Assembly (NCBI GenBank): GCA_001648575.1
Contig: LQXN01000057.1
Span: 1-64,000, forward strand
DNA from: Sutcliffiella horikoshii DSM 8719
GTDB lineage: Bacteria > Bacillota > Bacilli > Bacillales > Bacillaceae_I
Direction of reading: 5' to 3'
DNA: 64,000 nucleotides
Both the position numbers and the translations under genes were made by a program. The first letter of the stretch is position 1; each line of letters starts with the position of its first letter. The notes under the pieces were generated by a model. The model was not told the origin of the DNA and made no database searches. It was given only the letters and a program-made list of their open reading frames with translations. Below, in pieces: positions 55,822 to 64,000 of this stretch.

Positions 55822-58758
55822 TTGAAAAGGAGTTTTTGGCTAAATGTAACAGTTGTATTCACCTTACTACTTTCTTTACTTAGTCCTGCTGCACAGGCTT
55901 TTTCGGAAGGAACCGGAGAAGAGTTTGCCAAGGTATTATTAACGAAAGCAGTATCATTGGAAGAAGGCAATGTTTTGGTTTGGGAAACGCATGGCGAGGA
56001 TTTGATGTCTTCCGCCGAGGTTCAAAGTTTCTACGTAGTAAAGAACAGTGAAGAAGTAGAAGTTACCCCTGAAGAAGTGGCTGTCTTGGCTACTGAAAAC
56101 AAGAAAGTCTATACATATACGGACAAGGTAGAAGACCCAACTGCTATCATGTACAGTGTTGTGTGGAAAAAGGGTGAAGAAATTCATCAGAGTAATGAAA
56201 TTACTGCAGAGGCACCGGCAGCATCAGTAGAGGAAGAAACACCTTCCAACGAAGAAAATGCAGATCCATCTGAACAAACGCAGGAAGAAACAGTTCAGGA
56301 AGAGGAATCTGAAGGCAGTACCGTTGTCACAGATGAGGAACAAACAGAAGAATCCTCCTCAGAACCGGTTGTCACAGATGAGGAACAAACAAATGAATCC
56401 TCCTCAGAACCGGCTGCAACCGAAGATACTGATGAAATCGTTGAAAATGCTCTCGCATCCGTTGAGGAAGTAGAAGGAGCAGAAGTGAATTTCATCCCTT
56501 CGGAAAAAGAAAACCACCTTAAAAATGCATTGATTGATGAAGATGCAGAAGCATTCATGTTCCTTGACAAAATGTATGTCAATGAGCACTCCTTTGGGAT
56601 TGTATGGTTTGGTTTTGTCGACAAGAGTCTTGGAAGAATCTCTACGTACGAGTTATATCTTAATGACACACTCATCACAACCGGCGGTCCTAGATTATCA
56701 GATTATGAGTTTACAAATCTAACGCCTGACACCGTATATGAGGTCAGGGTGAAAGCTTTAAATAAAACGAATGATGTATTAGTGGAAGAATCCTTGAAAA
56801 TCAAGACCCTTCCTGCACCATCTGGCAAGGTGATTAAATTCGAAGATGCCAATTTAAAGAAGGCAATCCAAAGCCAAATGAATTTAAATCGTGAAATTCA
56901 AGAGAGCGATATGGAGCATCTGACAATGCTTGATGCAGGCTCCCTTGGCATCAAAAGTCTAAAAGGACTTGAAAAAGCAGTCAATTTGGAGGTCCTATTC
57001 TTATACTCCAACAGCATTAAGGACATCACTCCTCTTGCTGGCTTGACGAAACTTTTCCTCCTGGACTTGGAGGAGAATAATATTACGAGTATTACTGCTC
57101 TAAGCAATTTAAAGGAGCTGTATATCTTTGGCTTGGCTTACAACCCGATCTCTAACATTCAACCATTGGCGGGACTTACAAGTTTGGAAGGGTTATTCCT
57201 GCACAATACGGAAATCACTGATATTTCTATCCTGGAAAATCTGTTAAACCTGACTTTTGTAACAATAGCAGATACAAAAATCGATTTTTCACCAGAATCA
57301 TCCGTATGGGACCTGTTGAATATTTGGGCAGAAGCTGGAGTTTATGTGGATGTTCTCGAGGAGGAATATATCGAACCTCTTGAGTTGTATTTGTATGGTG
57401 TCACAGAACAAAGCATCTCTGCTTCTTGGTGGTATTATCCCGAGAATGAAGAGGACTACGAAAAAGAATACACGTATAAAGTGTATGTGAATGATAGCGA
57501 CAACCCTTATGATGATAACGACACCCCTTATATAGAGACAAAAATGACTGAGGTTACCATTTTAGGACTTGACCCATTGAAAGATTACATCATCAAAGTG
57601 AAGATGTTTGATTCCAATGGGGAGATGCTCCATGAGACATTTGAAATGGCGCAGACTCTTTCAAAACCTTTTGGCCCTATCATAAACATTCCTGATAAAG
57701 GCTTGAAAGCAGCAATCCGTGGTGAGCTTGGACTTGAGGCTATCAACCGTGATATTCAGCAATCCGATATGGATAGGCTTGGATATTTATTTGCCGGGTG
57801 GATGGATATCAAAAAACTGGATGGATTGGAGCATGCAGTCAACCTTTATGACTTGGATGTCACAGGTAACCAGATCAAGGACCTTACTCCTTTAAAAGGA
57901 CTAAAATCCTTGGAATCTCTAAATCTATCAGATAACTTGATCACAAACATCAAACCATTGAATGACCTGTATATTTTATCTCTTGACTTGTCTGATAATC
58001 CAATTACGGACATTTCCGGCTTGAACGGGTTGCTTGACTTGGAATATGTCTACTTGCACAACACAAACATCACAGACATCAGTGTTCTACTTGAACTTGA
58101 CTACCTTTGGGAAGTTACCCTTTTTGGGATTGCGGGATTAACTTTTGAAGAGGGTTCTCCTGAGCTTGACGTGGTGGAAAAACTAAGAGCACTAGGTGTT
58201 ATGGTATATCTTTCTGAAGAAGACTATTACGGTCCATCCCCGTTAACGATCGATGTGGTGGATGTAACGGATAATTCCATTGAAATTGAATGGTACTATG
58301 AGTGGGATGAAGATGTGGATTATTACGTGGTACTTCTTAATGAGGAAGTAATTGATATTACGGAAGGTAATTCTTACATCTATGAAGATCTTGATGCAGA
58401 TACCACTTACGAGCTTGCCATGGCTCCAGCGGTAGTTGATGAGGATGAAGAGTATTGGACGGATTATATGTCCATTACAGCAACAACTCTACCGGCAACT
58501 GAAAAGCCAGTGGAGGAAGAAAAGCCGGTAGATGAAGAAGAGCCACAAGATGAAGATAAAGCACCTGTTGTAGTGAAGCCGGTGGATAAAGACAAGAACA
58601 AAACAGATAAAAAGCCAACACCAGTAACAGATACGAAAAAAGGAAATAAGCTTCCTTTAACTGCTACCAACACATTAAATTATATCCTGATTGGATTGGC
58701 GTTATTTTTGGTTGGTACTGCAGGAGTTTTGTGGACACGACGGAGAGTTGTGGCTTAA
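55822..58758 (+). CDS. Internalin-like LRR surface protein with LPLTA sorting signal
   Basis: This 978-residue exported protein has a signal peptide at about 1-26 (cut after AQA). An acidic region (about 130-215) includes a tandem VVTDEEQTxESSSEP repeat. Three fibronectin-type-III-like domains follow (about 250-330, 525-610 and 800-890), interleaved with two blocks of 22-residue leucine-rich repeats (about 340-500 and 620-780; e.g. LVNL..L.L.SN.IKDITPLAGL). The C-terminus has a Lys/Glu/Pro spacer, then LPLTA at about 944-948, a hydrophobic span and RRRVVA. The LPxTA form points to class D sortases, two of which are in this window. TTG start after GGGGG. It probably acts in adhesion. Confidence 0.85.
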   Translation: MKRSFWLNVTVVFTLLLSLLSPAAQAFSEGTGEEFAKVLLTKAVSLEEGNVLVWETHGEDLMSSAEVQSFYVVKNSEEVEVTPEEVAVLATENKKVYTYTDKVEDPTAIMYSVVWKKGEEIHQSNEITAEAPAASVEEETPSNEENADPSEQTQEETVQEEESEGSTVVTDEEQTEESSSEPVVTDEEQTNESSSEPAATEDTDEIVENALASVEEVEGAEVNFIPSEKENHLKNALIDEDAEAFMFLDKMYVNEHSFGIVWFGFVDKSLGRISTYELYLNDTLITTGGPRLSDYEFTNLTPDTVYEVRVKALNKTNDVLVEESLKIKTLPAPSGKVIKFEDANLKKAIQSQMNLNREIQESDMEHLTMLDAGSLGIKSLKGLEKAVNLEVLFLYSNSIKDITPLAGLTKLFLLDLEENNITSITALSNLKELYIFGLAYNPISNIQPLAGLTSLEGLFLHNTEITDISILENLLNLTFVTIADTKIDFSPESSVWDLLNIWAEAGVYVDVLEEEYIEPLELYLYGVTEQSISASWWYYPENEEDYEKEYTYKVYVNDSDNPYDDNDTPYIETKMTEVTILGLDPLKDYIIKVKMFDSNGEMLHETFEMAQTLSKPFGPIINIPDKGLKAAIRGELGLEAINRDIQQSDMDRLGYLFAGWMDIKKLDGLEHAVNLYDLDVTGNQIKDLTPLKGLKSLESLNLSDNLITNIKPLNDLYILSLDLSDNPITDISGLNGLLDLEYVYLHNTNITDISVLLELDYLWEVTLFGIAGLTFEEGSPELDVVEKLRALGVMVYLSEEDYYGPSPLTIDVVDVTDNSIEIEWYYEWDEDVDYYVVLLNEEVIDITEGNSYIYEDLDADTTYELAMAPAVVDEDEEYWTDYMSITATTLPATEKPVEEEKPVDEEEPQDEDKAPVVVKPVDKDKNKTDKKPTPVTDTKKGNKLPLTATNTLNYILIGLALFLVGTAGVLWTRRRVVA

Positions 58759-58785
58759 TTGATTTAGAATTATGAGTCAATAGAA

Positions 58786-58826
58786 AAAACAGCCGGGCAG
58801 GGCTTTCACTGCTTGGCTGTTTTTAT
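58786..58826. terminator. Terminator between the LRR gene and the EamA gene
   Basis: AACAGCC-GGCAG / CTGC-GGCTGTT stem with T's after it and A's before; suitable for both convergent genes. Confidence 0.8.
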
Positions 58827-59759
58827 TTATCTTCCAATTCCCCTTAAATGGTTGACCGTTTCTTGTTTCGATGCTTTTTTACGCTCCAAAGCCCCAGACC
58901 CCAATAAAACACCTGCAACAATCAGCACCAATCCGGTGAGATGAAATACCGTCACCTTTTCACCAAGCAAAAAGACCGAGCCAATGAGTGCGAAAAATGG
59001 CGTGAAATTCAGGAAAATGGATGCTTCTGCCGGTCCGATTTTTCCAATGATAAAGTTATAGGACATATGCCCAAGCGCAGTGGCTATAATGGCTGAAGTG
59101 AAAAAGGCAAGCCATACCTGCCACGAGATAGTTGCAAACTCCCTTACTGCCCCGGGCTCCGTAATCAACGCGATAACCATCAATGTGAGCGAGCCAATGA
59201 CAAGCATGTACCCCGTCAGCAAGCGTGGATCAAGGGTTTTTGCCAGCTTACTGATGAGGATGAAACTGAAGGCTTGTGTGAGAATCGAAATGAAAACATA
59301 GATATCTCCGATGTTGATTTCGGACACCCCATTGCTTCCAACTAAGATGGTGACTGCAACACCCGCTCCGCCAAGGAGGAAGCCGATCCATCGTTGGCGG
59401 TTTGTTTTCCTGTTAAGTAAAACAGAGGCTATCAGGGCAGTCAGGATCGGTCCCGCTCCCAAGATGATACCTGCATTTGTACCAGATGTACCTTTGAGGC
59501 CAATCGATAGAAAGTAGTGATGGCAGACTACATTTAGGAAGGCTCCTAGAATGATATAGTAGAATTCTCTTTTTGTAGGAAGCCTGACAAGCTTGAATAT
59601 GGAGAGGATCAAAAAGACGGTGATGCCTGCTGTCATGATGCGGAAAGCGGTCATGGTGACAGGGCTCAAGTTCTCCACAAGGATTTTAACTAACGGAACG
59701 TTCATGCCCCAGAATATCATGATGATCAGGAGCGATAGGTAGTATTTAGTGTGGTGCAT
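58827..59759 (-). CDS. EamA/DMT-family transporter
   Basis: This 310-residue protein has ten spans formed by two EamA repeats. It starts MHHTKYYLSLLIIMIFWGMNVPLVKIL with the family (W/F)G motif; the second repeat has ATALGHMSYNFIIGKIGPAEASIFLNFTPFFALIGSVFLLGE. It is a probable exporter of small metabolites (amino acids, nucleosides or similar); the substrate cannot be deduced. AAGGAG lies ten bases before the ATG. The 152 bases to galT hold no feature I can name. Confidence 0.85.
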   Translation of the reverse strand: MHHTKYYLSLLIIMIFWGMNVPLVKILVENLSPVTMTAFRIMTAGITVFLILSIFKLVRLPTKREFYYIILGAFLNVVCHHYFLSIGLKGTSGTNAGIILGAGPILTALIASVLLNRKTNRQRWIGFLLGGAGVAVTILVGSNGVSEINIGDIYVFISILTQAFSFILISKLAKTLDPRLLTGYMLVIGSLTLMVIALITEPGAVREFATISWQVWLAFFTSAIIATALGHMSYNFIIGKIGPAEASIFLNFTPFFALIGSVFLLGEKVTVFHLTGLVLIVAGVLLGSGALERKKASKQETVNHLRGIGR

Positions 59760-59911
59760 TACGGCTGGACTCCTTGGTACGGAAGTGTGATATCAATGTC
59801 CTTCCGTAATTTAGTTTCTTCATATGGTAGCATATTGAAGAATCAACCGTATAGTGGTAAAACAGATTTTTCATCCTTGCATTATTACAGCCCCCAGCCT
59901 CCACCACCGAG

Positions 59912-61447
59912 TTACAACGTCCGGTAAAACCTCCTAAATGCTTCCCTGCCTTCCCTGTCGCGTTTGAAGACTCCTGCATGTTCGAGGATCAACGCAAAGA
60001 TCAGACCAACTTCTTTTTTCAAAATCGCCTGGACATCCACGTCTTCAAAAGCTGTGGTGATCTCTGGATATTTCTCTATCATTCTCCCAGCCCAATGTAA
60101 ATGTTTTTTCATATTCTCATCAGCGGCTATTCGGTCCAATCCATCAGCAGATATCATCAGGTCTCCAAGAATCCGGAATTCTTCCTGAAGGCGGCCGGGC
60201 AGGACAGCAAGCCCCATTACTTCTATAAGGCCGATGTTTTCTTTTTTGATGTGGTGCACTTCCTCATGGGGGTGGAAGATGCCCATGGGATGTTCTTCAC
60301 TTGTTCGATTATTCCGCAGTACTAAATCCAATTCATATAGCTCCCCTTTTCTGCGGGCAATAGGGGTGACAGTATTGTGCGGGGTTTCCCCTGAATAGGC
60401 ATGAATGGAAACCGTCTCATCGGAATAATTTTTCCAGGCCTGATAGATGGTATCTGCAGCCTCGATGATTTCCTCTTTTACAAGGCCATTGAGACGAATG
60501 ACACTCATCGGCCAAGAAAGCCGCCCGGCGGTCATATTTGGAAAGCCAGATAAGGAAAAGGATTCCTCTATCTCGGCTTTGGCCATCGGGAAATCATGAA
60601 AACCACCTTGGAAGTGGTCATGACTTAGGATGGAACCTCCTACAATAGGCAGATCCGCGTTGGAGCCGACGAAATAGTGTGGAAGTTTTTCTGTGAACTC
60701 TACCAATCTGTGAAAGGTGTCTTTTGAAATTTTCATCGGTTCGTGTACACCCTTTAATATAATGGCATGTTCGTGATAGTAAACATAAGGGGAAAATTGA
60801 AGATGCCACTGCTCTCCCGTTAATGAAAGGGGAATGGTCCGGAGGTTTTGACGTGCAGGATGATTAACCCTCCCGCCGTAACCTACATTTTCCACACATA
60901 ACAAACAGGATGGATATCCTGTCTCTTTCAGATTCCGTGCAGCGGCGATAGCCTTTGGATCCTTTTCAGGTTTGGAAAGGTTAATGGTTATTTCTAGATT
61001 GCCATACTCCGTTTTCGCCAACCAGTGCTCATTCTTTTCGATGCGGTCTTTGCGAATATAATGGGAATCATTCGTTAGTTTATAGAAATAATTTGTAGCC
61101 TGAATCGGCCCTTCTTCTTCCTTGATTCGATTGAATTCTTTTGTTATTTCTGATGGTCTTGGTACAAAGCAACCCATTATTTTGGTATCCAAAAGATCAC
61201 GGTAAGTGACAGTATCTGCCTCCAGCAAGCCTTCCTCTGCCGCCCAATCCAATATTTTTTCTAAAATAGGGACGGGAGAGTGAAGCTTGCCAGTCTCCAC
61301 AGAATTTGAAGCTGGTGTATAATCCTCCAGCTTTAAAATGGATAGGATCGAATTCCTTGTGTAAGCTATATCTTGGTCCTCTATCAGCTTCTTTTGCAGG
61401 CCATATTGAATGAGCTGGTCTATTTGTCCGTAAATGTTTACAGTCAT
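59912..61447 (-). CDS. galT: Galactose-1-phosphate uridylyltransferase (Firmicutes type)
   Basis: This 511-residue GalT of the longer Gram-positive class (GalT2 family) exchanges UDP between glucose and galactose-1-phosphate in the Leloir pathway. It contains GSNADLPIVGGSILSHDHFQGGFHDFPM, whose His-x-His pair is the nucleotidyl-binding site, and NRTSEEHPMGIFHPHEEVHHIKKENIGLIEVMGLAVLPGRL. GGGAG precedes the ATG by nine bases. It follows galK by 57 bases in one operon with a GH43 gene upstream. Confidence 0.93.
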   Translation of the reverse strand: MTVNIYGQIDQLIQYGLQKKLIEDQDIAYTRNSILSILKLEDYTPASNSVETGKLHSPVPILEKILDWAAEEGLLEADTVTYRDLLDTKIMGCFVPRPSEITKEFNRIKEEEGPIQATNYFYKLTNDSHYIRKDRIEKNEHWLAKTEYGNLEITINLSKPEKDPKAIAAARNLKETGYPSCLLCVENVGYGGRVNHPARQNLRTIPLSLTGEQWHLQFSPYVYYHEHAIILKGVHEPMKISKDTFHRLVEFTEKLPHYFVGSNADLPIVGGSILSHDHFQGGFHDFPMAKAEIEESFSLSGFPNMTAGRLSWPMSVIRLNGLVKEEIIEAADTIYQAWKNYSDETVSIHAYSGETPHNTVTPIARRKGELYELDLVLRNNRTSEEHPMGIFHPHEEVHHIKKENIGLIEVMGLAVLPGRLQEEFRILGDLMISADGLDRIAADENMKKHLHWAGRMIEKYPEITTAFEDVDVQAILKKEVGLIFALILEHAGVFKRDREGREAFRRFYRTL

Positions 61448-61504
61448 GTTAAGACACTCCCTTCCTTATGATGTTGATGCCACATCCAAGTCAATTTCAA
61501 TTCC

Positions 61505-62677
61505 TTAGTCCATATTCATCTCCCTTGCCCCATCACCAATTTCTACTGTGTAAAACTCAGGAACCAATCCGGTTGCTTTTTCATACTGCCCTTTCACATT
61601 CTTCAGGAACGCATCCAAATGTGCATTCTCCACGAGATTGACAGTACAGCCGCCAAATCCGGCGCCAGTCATTCTGGCTCCAATGGTTCCTTGTTGATTC
61701 CATGCTGCTTCCACAAGAGCATCGAGCTCCCGGCCAGTCACTTCATAGTCATCTCTAAGGGAACGGTGGGAGTCATTCATCAGCTGGCCAAACCCTTTAA
61801 TATCACCCATTTCAAGGAGATGGACCGCTTCTTTTGTCCTGTCATTTTCATACACGGCATGTTTGGCACGCCTTTTGATGACATCATTGGACAAGTGGTG
61901 TTTCACTTCTTCAAACTGGCTTGGGGTAAGGTCTCCTAAGGATTGGATGGAGTGGTGCTCCTGTATTTCCTTTAATGCCTGTTCACATTCTGTTCTTCGT
62001 TCATTGTATTTAGAGTCTGCAAGCCCACGCCTTTTGTTGGTGTTGCCAATAACCAGTGTGGCATCCTTGAGGTGGATTGGACTGTATGTGTAGGAAAGTG
62101 TATTGCAATCAAGGAGCAACGCATGATCTGCTCTCCCCATTCCAATGGAGAATTGATCCATGATGCCGCAGTTCACCTTCATGAATTCATTCTCTGCCTT
62201 TTGACTCATCTTCACCATCTCGACCATTTCCACCTGCAAGCTGTACAAAGTCTTCAGGAGGACAGATGTAACAAGTTCAATGGATGCAGAGGAGGATAAA
62301 CCCGCACCATTTGGGATGTTTCCGAAAAATAAAACGTCCAACCCGGCATCCGCCTCATGACCATTCTTCACAAATTCGCGGATGACACCCTTTGGGTAAT
62401 TGGCCCAATTGTCTTTCTCATCGTAAACCAGGTGATCAAGCTGGAAATTAATGATTCCCGCATCAGGAAAATTCTTGGAATACATATTCACTTCCCTGTC
62501 GTCCCTTTTCCTTGCGATCGCATACGTCCCAACGCTTAATGAACATGGAAAAACATGACCTCCATTGTAATCCGTATGCTCTCCAATCAAATTGACACGG
62601 CCCGGTGCGAAGAATGCCCGGACATGTTGAGCATCACCAAAAACCTTTTCAAAATCCTTTACTAAACCTTCAAGCAT
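61505..62677 (-). CDS. galK: Galactokinase
   Basis: This 390-residue GHMP kinase makes galactose-1-phosphate. The galactokinase signature GRVNLIGEHTDYNGGHVFP is near 30-48. The ATP loop PNGAGLSSSASIELV and the C-terminal GARMTGAGFGGCTVNLV are present. The start at 62677 is set by GGAGGTG six bases upstream; the GTG at 62686 lies inside that site. It follows the GH43 gene by 28 bases, so the glycosidase is co-transcribed with galactose metabolism. Confidence 0.95.
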   Translation of the reverse strand: MLEGLVKDFEKVFGDAQHVRAFFAPGRVNLIGEHTDYNGGHVFPCSLSVGTYAIARKRDDREVNMYSKNFPDAGIINFQLDHLVYDEKDNWANYPKGVIREFVKNGHEADAGLDVLFFGNIPNGAGLSSSASIELVTSVLLKTLYSLQVEMVEMVKMSQKAENEFMKVNCGIMDQFSIGMGRADHALLLDCNTLSYTYSPIHLKDATLVIGNTNKRRGLADSKYNERRTECEQALKEIQEHHSIQSLGDLTPSQFEEVKHHLSNDVIKRRAKHAVYENDRTKEAVHLLEMGDIKGFGQLMNDSHRSLRDDYEVTGRELDALVEAAWNQQGTIGARMTGAGFGGCTVNLVENAHLDAFLKNVKGQYEKATGLVPEFYTVEIGDGAREMNMD

Positions 62678-62705
62678 CAAGGGCACCTCCTTTCCATTTA
62701 AAGCA

Positions 62706-64000
62706 TCATTTTTCCTTCAAGGATGTCAATACTGTCCCTTCCACTTTAAGCCCTTCATCATCGTGAAACGGAAAATTAATAGTACCATCCCCCTCTCCCA
62801 CCAGTTCAATGGAGCAGACAAGTAGCTGGTTTAAATAGAGAGAAAGGTTAGAATTCCTTTTCTTGACCTGAACAAAATGATAAGCAGAAAAATCATGGCC
62901 ATCAGGCAATGGATATTCTTCCTCCACCTGTTCTGATTCGGACTCTCCTTGTATGATCGTTTTGAGAATGGATTTTTCCCTATCAAATGACCATCTCACC
63001 TTATTTCCGTCACCTTGGAGGAATGACAGGAAGCACACCAGTTTTTCTCCGTTACTTGGAAGAGAGATATTCGTCTCAAAATGAAAACTTGGATATTGAT
63101 GCGCTAACAGTCCGGCATTCAGCTCACTGATAGATGAAGTGAAGCGACCATCATATGTCGGCGCTGAAGGGAGCGGAAGTTCACCTTTCACTGGAGGCTC
63201 CAGCCATATGTGGTCCCCTTGCCATTGAAAGCGGCCAACCCTGACCCTTCTTTCCCCGACATTCTCTTCAGGTTCATAGCCGTGGTAGACGATATAGTCA
63301 TCTACACCATTCGGGCCTTTCACCACGACATGATGTCCCGGCCCATGACATGCATCATTGGTTTTTAAAATAGGCTCTCCGCCTTTCCATTTCGACCAGC
63401 TCTTATCTTCCATTCCGTGGTCCCCCATCGGTTTGGAAGATGTCGCATAATAGACACCGTACGTATCATCTCCAAAGAAGCCTGCACTGTACATCTGATA
63501 GTAAGTACCATCTTTCTTCAAAACAAACGGTCCTTCATTCCAGAAGAAGCTGTGCTCTTTGTTTCCCTCCCACAAATGCTCAGGAGCAACTACCATGGTC
63601 GGATTCCCGCTCAACGTTTCCAAATCAGTCATCCGATCGACCACATTTCCCGTTCCGATGACATTGTTTGGCCCCCTGGTGTACTCGTTGCGGACATTAT
63701 AAAACATATAATAGCTTCCATCCTCGTCCTTGAAAGGGTGGGCATCGATGGACCATTCATCTGTCAATGGCTCCTTTGCAAGCGTGAATGGTCCTGTCGG
63801 GCTTTTACTTTTAGCCACTCCTATTCTTCTTATCTCATCATTTCCGTGTCCATTCTCATCTCTGACGGCACCTGTCACATACATATAAAAAGTGCCGTTT
63901 TCATGGATGATTTCTGGCGCCCATAAATCTACCTGGGCCCAATGGCCATCTTCATCAGAGGCATGCAATGCGACCCCGCACGCCTCCCAGTTCACTAAGT
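62706..64000 (-). CDS. Glycoside hydrolase family 43 protein (5' end beyond the window)
   Basis: At least 431 residues are visible; the frame is open through position 64000, so the true start and the first catalytic Asp are outside. Seen in the five-bladed propeller: SDEDGHWAQVDLWAPEIIHENGTFYMYV, WSIDAHPFKDEDGSYYMFY (pKa-modulating Asp), FFWNEGPFVLKKDGTYYQMYS (general-acid Glu) and CHGPGHHVVV. A C-terminal beta-sandwich module (about 285-430 of the visible part) follows. GH43 enzymes mostly release arabinose or xylose, but some are exo-galactanases. Direct coupling to galK-galT makes a galactose-releasing activity plausible. The visible part gives no evidence for or against secretion. Confidence 0.85.
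   Translation of the reverse strand, partial: LVNWEACGVALHASDEDGHWAQVDLWAPEIIHENGTFYMYVTGAVRDENGHGNDEIRRIGVAKSKSPTGPFTLAKEPLTDEWSIDAHPFKDEDGSYYMFYNVRNEYTRGPNNVIGTGNVVDRMTDLETLSGNPTMVVAPEHLWEGNKEHSFFWNEGPFVLKKDGTYYQMYSAGFFGDDTYGVYYATSSKPMGDHGMEDKSWSKWKGGEPILKTNDACHGPGHHVVVKGPNGVDDYIVYHGYEPEENVGERRVRVGRFQWQGDHIWLEPPVKGELPLPSAPTYDGRFTSSISELNAGLLAHQYPSFHFETNISLPSNGEKLVCFLSFLQGDGNKVRWSFDREKSILKTIIQGESESEQVEEEYPLPDGHDFSAYHFVQVKKRNSNLSLYLNQLLVCSIELVGEGDGTINFPFHDDEGLKVEGTVLTSLKEK

Overview
The window reads as chromosomal DNA of a low-GC, spore-forming Bacillaceae species. The evidence is strong purine-rich ribosome binding sites, TTG and GTG starts, sigma-A, sigma-B-like and cre-like sites, and gene content and order resembling the Bacillus subtilis tua / tagU / ywq / ywp region (tuaBCDEFGH, an LCP protein, ywqE, ywqB-ywqA, an ssbB-like gene, ywpF). 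It is not B. subtilis itself: gtaB sits inside the tua operon, tuaA is not seen, and class D sortases with their substrates, a mannosylglycerate-type PTS locus and many repeats are interleaved.

Layout. 1-400: end of an IS4-family element. 511-9591 (minus): teichuronic acid operon tuaB-tuaC-gtaB-tuaD-tuaE-tuaF-tuaG-tuaH. 9.9-13.5 kb: an acyltransferase gene whose terminator carries a small repeat element that is itself split by a frameshifted IS110-family element, then a small membrane protein. 13.8-18.8 kb: LCP ligase, YwqE-type phosphatase, class D sortase, SPOR amidase, BsuPI-type lipoprotein. 19-27.2 kb: ywqB-ywqA (SWIM protein and SNF2 helicase), VanZ, an XRE regulator, an SsbB-like protein with ComK-type boxes, YwpF. 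27.3-31.2 kb: second class D sortase with its acidic surface substrate, a SEC-C protein, a 48-residue protein, a small anchored protein. 31.7-38.3 kb: GH38 alpha-mannosidase, PTS EIIABC, RpiR regulator and ManA. 38.7-41 kb: a Cys-rich unknown protein and a stress-type protein. 41-48 kb (minus): sugar ABC permeases, binding protein, YesM/YesN-type two-component system and a Gfo/Idh/MocA dehydrogenase. 48.1-48.4 kb: five 62-bp tandem repeats. 48.5-55.5 kb: PAS-GGDEF cyclase, glutamate dehydrogenase, VanZ, acyltransferase, galE, a ComK-family regulator. 55.8-64 kb: internalin-like LRR surface protein with an LPLTA anchor, an EamA transporter, and GH43-galK-galT (minus).

How it fits together. Much of the window serves the cell envelope: teichuronic acid synthesis, LCP attachment, O-acylation, amidase, two sortases and two anchored proteins. 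The rest is sugar scavenging (mannosylglycerate, an unidentified oligosaccharide, galactose) under probable catabolite control, and competence (a ComK-family protein plus an ssbB-like gene bearing two exact AAAA-N5-TTTT boxes).

The most unusual signal is a family of roughly 200-bp elements (eight copies here, several decayed or split). They have about 15-bp terminal inverted repeats (CAGTSTGTWGACAAA) and a long internal hairpin. The well-preserved copies sit exactly at the end of a Rho-independent terminator stem and are flanked on both sides by a copy of that whole terminator hairpin; the upstream copy has no T-tract and the downstream copy keeps it. One terminator has been hit twice and now carries three hairpin copies. 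The internal hairpin differs in sequence between copies but stays paired, and two different IS elements have landed inside copies.
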